64,000 nt of DNA from Rugalucina vietnamica (lineage: Eukaryota; Mollusca; Bivalvia; Lucinida; Lucinidae), in contig OZ024874.1 of NCBI GenBank assembly GCA_964017185.1, positions 49,628,856 through 49,692,855 on the forward strand, read 5' to 3'. The translations under genes and the position numbers were made by a program. Under the pieces are notes generated by a model, which saw only the letters and a program-made list of their open reading frames with translations, was not told the DNA's origin and did not search any database. Positions 60,183 through 64,000 of the stretch are shown here, piece by piece; the first letter of the stretch is position 1, and every line of letters starts with the position of its first letter.

Positions 60183-61056
60183 TATGGTGTACTCGAAGGG
60201 TCAAAATGACCGAAGTGGTTAACCGATCGGTTAACCGATCGGTCCATGCCTATTTTGAAATAGGCATGCACCCGCAAATATAGGGGTGCACCCGCATATT
60301 TAGAGGTTCACCCCTATTTTCAGATACGGGTTAACCTGCATTTTAGGGGTTAACCCGCAATTTAGCGGTGCATGCCTATTTTAGAGGTGCATGCCTATTT
60401 TAGAGGTTAACCTCTAAAAATGCAGGTGCACCCCTATTTTAGGAGTGCATGCCTATTTTAGCGGTTCACCTCCATTTTAGAGGTTAACCCCTAAAAATAC
60501 GGGTGCAAGCCTAAAATAGGCATGCACCGCTATTTAGGGGTTAACCTCCATTTTACGGGTGCACCCGCATATTTGCAGGTGCATGTCTAAATATAGGGGT
60601 TAACCCGCAATTTAAAAATAGGGGTTCACCCCTATTTTTAAGGGTCCATGCCTAAATAGAGGTGAACCCCTAAATAGGGGTTAACCTGCAAAAATAGAGG
60701 TTAACCCCTATTTTAAAATTGCGGGTGAACCCCTATATTTAGGCTTTAACCTGCAAATATGCGGGTGCACCCCTAAATAGAGGTTAACCCCTAAATAGCG
60801 GTGCATGCCTATTTTAGGGGTGCACCCGTATTTTTAGAGGTGCACCCGTAAAGTAGAGGTTAACCCCTAAAATAGGCATGCACCCCTATAATAGGCATGT
60901 ACCTGCATTTTAGGGGTTAACCTCTATCTTAAAATAGGGGTGAACCTCTAAATATGCGGGTGCACCCCTATATTTGCGGGTGCATGTCTATTTTGAAATA
61001 AGCATGGACCGATCGGTTAACCACTTCGGTCATTTTGACCCTTCCAGTACACCATA
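60183..61056. mobile_element. 874-bp inverted-repeat element built of mixed short palindromes
   Basis: Terminal inverted repeats of about 45-60 bp begin TATGGTGTACTCGAAGGGTC / complement TATGGTGTACTGGAAGGGTC. They continue through AAAATGACCGAAGTGGTTAA and CCGATCGGT. The 6-bp ATTTTC flanks both ends (60177-60182 and 61057-61062). The interior (60240-61005) is about 39 units of about 19 bp. Each is a GG..CC palindrome with core GTTAAC, GTGCAC, GTTCAC, GTGAAC or GCATGC, joined by AT spacers such as CTATTTTAG. No open reading frame. Confidence 0.85.
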
Positions 61057-61202
61057 ATTTTCACAGTTTACTGATAATGATGATAAAAGCTGAAAGCTAC
61101 AAGATATTTTCTGAGATTTATTGCCCAATTGTGCCAGCTCCATTGGAGCTATATTTTGGCGATGGATACAGGAGTGTATACGTTTAACTGATTAAAACTT
61201 AA

Positions 61203-63644
61203 AACAGTTCAAAGTTGAAAGTTAAATTTTTTAATTCACAATGTTTGTATAATAAATACACAGATCTAATAGATACTGTTTTGAGTGAAGACTTGGATAT
61301 AGTGGCAATTTGTGAGACTTGGTTAGATAAGAATATAAGTAATTCAGAATTTGAAATAAAAGGATACAAGACTTTTCGAGTTGATCGCAGCTTAGATTTT
61401 TATCCTGAAGGGACATATACAGTAGAGGCAAGAGGAGGTGTACTCTTAATGATTAAAGACTTTTTGAAGCCTGAAGTTTGTGAAAATTTACAATGCAACG
61501 CAGAAATTTTATGGTGTAACATTTTCCCATCCGAACAGCACTGTGTCACTTTTGGGGTTGTTTATAGACCAGAGCGGGGTAAACAACACAACTTAGATAT
61601 CATTTGTGAGTCAATAAACAGATGTGAAAATAGTGACTGTGTATTAGTCGGAGATTTCAATTTTCGAGACATCGACTGGGTAAATGTATCATCACCTCAT
61701 GAGCTGGACTCTATTTTCATAAACACGCTAACAGAAAATGCTTTCACACAACTAGTAGAGGAACCTACAAGAGGCACAAACATTTTAGACCTTGTTGTGA
61801 CAACAAACTCAGACTTAGTAGAGAATTTAGTAGTCTCTGAACATTTCAGTAGTAGTGATCATAAAAGTATAAACTTTGAGATCTGTTTACCAAAGCCAAG
61901 AATAAATGAAGAAGCACGCAAAGTTTACCTGTACAGTAAAGGTGATTATGAGGCATTTAACTCAGAAATTTTAAACCAGGACTGGGAGACGCGGATTAAG
62001 CATAAATCAGTTGAAGGGAAATGGAAAGTCTTCAAAGACACATATTCTGAAATGCTAGAGAAACATGTTCCCCATAAACTCATTAAACCCGGTCAAAAAT
62101 TAGATCCACCATGGACTCGCTCTAAAAATGTCAAACGAGCTAGACGTAAACGTAGAAATGCGTGGAAAAATGTGAAATCTAGAAATTTAAACTCTGATAA
62201 ACTGCTTTATGAACAAGTGAAACAGGAATATAAATCAGAACTTAACAATGCTAAAGCTAAATATGAGAAGGAATTAGTTGACTCAATACCAGAAAATCCT
62301 AAGCGGTTTTACAATTACACACGCTCATTTTCGAGAAGCTCGTCGACAGTAGAACAATTCGAGGTAAACGGTGAAAAAGTTTACGACGACAGAGGAAAGG
62401 CAGATTGTCTAAATAGTTTCTTTTCATCTGTATTAACTGAGGAATCCCCATTACGTCAAACGTTGCCCATAAAAACAGACAGATGTGAAAAAAGTACACG
62501 TTTCAGTCCATTTACTGAGGAACAAGTGAGAAATAAACTACTTAAGTTGAAACCCAATAAGTCTTGTGGCTCTGATGGCATCCATGTTAATGTACTTCGT
62601 TCTGTACCGGCACTGGCTGTGCCATTATGTGACATTTTTAACCACTCTGTGTTTTCCGGTTACGTACCACAGGATTGGAGAGATGGTAACATTACACCGC
62701 TGCATAAGAAAGGCCCAAGGAAATTGTGTTCAAACTATAGGCCAGTGACACTAACCAGCCAAATAGTGAAACTATTAGAACGCTTAGTTCAAGATCAATT
62801 ACTAGCCCATGTACAAGAAAATAACATTATATCATGTGATCAACATGGATTTCAACAGAAATGCTCTTGTGTTAGTCAATTGTTGGAGTGTATGAATGAC
62901 TGGACTCAAACATATGACCTTGGCGAGTCAACGGATGTGATATATCTGGACTTTGCCAAGGCTTTTGATACTGTGGCGCATCAAAGACTCTTGGCAAAAC
63001 TGGATCACTGTGGCATACGAGGACATTTACTTACATGGATATCATCATTCTTATCTGGCCGACGTCAAAGAGTTGTGCTTAGAAATGGAATCTCGGACTG
63101 GATACCAGTAACTAGCGGGGTACCCCAAGGGTCCATCTTGGGCCCTTTGTTGTTTCTCGTCTTCGTGAGCGATCTGCCTAACATAGCATTATCTATGGCG
63201 AAATTATTCGCCGATGATACCAAACTATACAGACAAATTATGAACATTATGGACTGTGACATTCTCCAAGACGATCTAAATGAATTCTCGGCTTGGTCAA
63301 AAATTTGGTTAATCAAGTTCAATGCTATAAAATGTATAGTCCTGAGGATACGTGAAGCAATCAAATACATATATACATTAGATGGTGTTAACTTGGAAAG
63401 TGTAGACTGTCAAAAAGACCTTGGAGTCACTATATCAAAGTCTCTGAAACCGGCAACACACATTGACATTATAACAAAAAAGGCATATCAGAAAATAGGA
63501 ATGATTAAACGATGTTTCACAAACTTTACTGAAAGGAAAGTCACAACATTATATCAGGCAATTATAAGACCGGCGTTAGAATATGCGTCACCAGTATGGA
63601 ATCCGTGCCCGGGGGGGGGGGGGGGGGGGGGCACTCCCTGGTAA
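61203..63644 (+). CDS. LINE ORF2 (CR1/Jockey-like): endonuclease plus RT, truncated
   Basis: About 800 residues in one open frame. The endonuclease has FFNSQCLYNKYTDLIDTV, IVAICETWLD, ARGGVLLMI, CVLVGDFNFRDIDW, TNILDLVVTTNSDLV and SSDHKSINF. The RT has NKSCGSDGIHVNVLRSV, WRDGNITPLHKKG, NYRPVTLTSQIVKLLERL, QHGFQQKCSC, YLDFAKAFDTVAHQRLL, SGVPQGSILGPLLFLVF and the catalytic LFADDTKLY. It breaks in the thumb region after ALEYASPVWNPCP, where poly-G begins at 63611. No ATG precedes the endonuclease in this frame; the first in-frame start-like codon is TTG at 61215. The 5' end is therefore truncated or begins upstream. Confidence 0.92.
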   Translation, partial: NSSKLKVKFFNSQCLYNKYTDLIDTVLSEDLDIVAICETWLDKNISNSEFEIKGYKTFRVDRSLDFYPEGTYTVEARGGVLLMIKDFLKPEVCENLQCNAEILWCNIFPSEQHCVTFGVVYRPERGKQHNLDIICESINRCENSDCVLVGDFNFRDIDWVNVSSPHELDSIFINTLTENAFTQLVEEPTRGTNILDLVVTTNSDLVENLVVSEHFSSSDHKSINFEICLPKPRINEEARKVYLYSKGDYEAFNSEILNQDWETRIKHKSVEGKWKVFKDTYSEMLEKHVPHKLIKPGQKLDPPWTRSKNVKRARRKRRNAWKNVKSRNLNSDKLLYEQVKQEYKSELNNAKAKYEKELVDSIPENPKRFYNYTRSFSRSSSTVEQFEVNGEKVYDDRGKADCLNSFFSSVLTEESPLRQTLPIKTDRCEKSTRFSPFTEEQVRNKLLKLKPNKSCGSDGIHVNVLRSVPALAVPLCDIFNHSVFSGYVPQDWRDGNITPLHKKGPRKLCSNYRPVTLTSQIVKLLERLVQDQLLAHVQENNIISCDQHGFQQKCSCVSQLLECMNDWTQTYDLGESTDVIYLDFAKAFDTVAHQRLLAKLDHCGIRGHLLTWISSFLSGRRQRVVLRNGISDWIPVTSGVPQGSILGPLLFLVFVSDLPNIALSMAKLFADDTKLYRQIMNIMDCDILQDDLNEFSAWSKIWLIKFNAIKCIVLRIREAIKYIYTLDGVNLESVDCQKDLGVTISKSLKPATHIDIITKKAYQKIGMIKRCFTNFTERKVTTLYQAIIRPALEYASPVWNPCPGGGGGGGTPW

Positions 63645-63800
63645 GCAGTGTACCGATGCGTGATCAAAGGATTGTTGAACATACCCTAAACAGTGTGATC
63701 GACATTTAAAATTTGACCCCCCTTTTCACTGTGTTTGCTTTAAAATGTGACCCTTTCCACTGTGTCCCGTCAAAAAGTACCCCTTTCCACTGTAGTCAAC
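63611..63800. repeat. Poly-G-headed repeat insertion
   Basis: Twenty-one G residues (63611-63631) are followed by CACTCCCTGGTAAGCAGTG and CGATGCGTGATC. Then come three variants of GACCC…CCTTTCCACTGTG. It cuts the LINE reading frame. No terminal repeat is visible before the window ends. Confidence 0.55.
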
Positions 63801-63879
63801 TAAAACACTGGAATGCAATAATTCTTTTATAACCACGTGAAGATGCTATATGTGTAATGTGCAAACAATCTGCCTGATG

Positions 63880-63992
63880 GCTTCAGAGAAGTAATTTTAA
63901 AATATAGACAGACTACAGTAACGGAAGATGGATGCCTGGTACCTGCCTATCCTATAAGATCACCTTTGAGACTTTGGCTCTGTTGGGTTAAA
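63880..63992 (+). repeat. Decayed 3' end of a pearl-like element
   Basis: CTTCAGAGAAGTAATTTTAA, then GGATGCCTGG, CTGCCTATCCTATAAGATCA and TTTGAGACTTTGGCTCTG match in order the 3' end of element B (8190-8320). The simple repeat is mostly lost. Confidence 0.55.
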
Positions 63993-64000
63993 ATGCTTAA

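Overview
The window is eukaryotic nuclear DNA, AT-rich, intron-rich and packed with non-autonomous mobile elements. The best guess is a bivalve mollusc, probably a heterodont clam. This is inferred from the repeat types: pearl-like tandem-repeat elements with (ACGG)n tracts, tRNA-headed SINEs, and MITEs of a kind common in bivalves. There are no bacterial operons, no CRISPR array and no convincing free-standing tRNA or rRNA gene.

Positions 932-35811, minus strand, hold most of one host gene. Sixteen exons with GT/AG borders and continuous phase join into about 719 codons resembling PATL1 (PAT1 homolog 1), the P-body decapping activator. The DETFG-type N-terminal motif, the KEKDWI.KIQLMQLQ segment and the RKGRQLTARALPLL segment carry the assignment. 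The first coding exon (upstream of 35811) and the last exons (left of position 1) are not visible. Several exons have decayed copies beside them (exons 4, 6 and 8), and exon 17 is followed by a tandem array of partial copies, two of which are still in frame and spliceable on paper. The introns are filled with about 16 copies of a palindromic GAGCCGC-ended MITE, several SINEs, and long tandem-repeat elements.

Those long elements (6826-8322, 11744-14181, 17995-21410, 24674-27095, 32381-35032, 37761-38986, 49145-53775) share one architecture: a 5' tag, a tandem array, usually a simple-repeat tract, and a 3' hairpin with a TTC apex whose stem is complementary to the 5' tag. This resembles bivalve pearl elements and Helentron-associated elements (HINEs). 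Many of the arrays carry nuclear-receptor-like sites in every monomer, including ten regularly spaced GGTCAnnnTGACC palindromes in one element.

Positions 36000-43500 are a stack of nested DNA transposons, several with clean target-site duplications. Positions 43681-48737 (minus) are a non-LTR retrotransposon with ORF1 and an endonuclease/RT ORF2 broken by two stops and a frameshift. Positions 49145-57440 hold a tandem-repeat element of 778-bp units, another triple-nested MITE and a 5'-truncated relative of the LINE. Positions 60183-61056 are the strangest object: an 874-bp element with long terminal inverted repeats and a 6-bp target duplication. Its interior is about 39 short palindromes built by mixing three kinds of half-site. 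Positions 61203-63610 (plus) are a second LINE with endonuclease and RT, cut by a poly-G-headed sequence.
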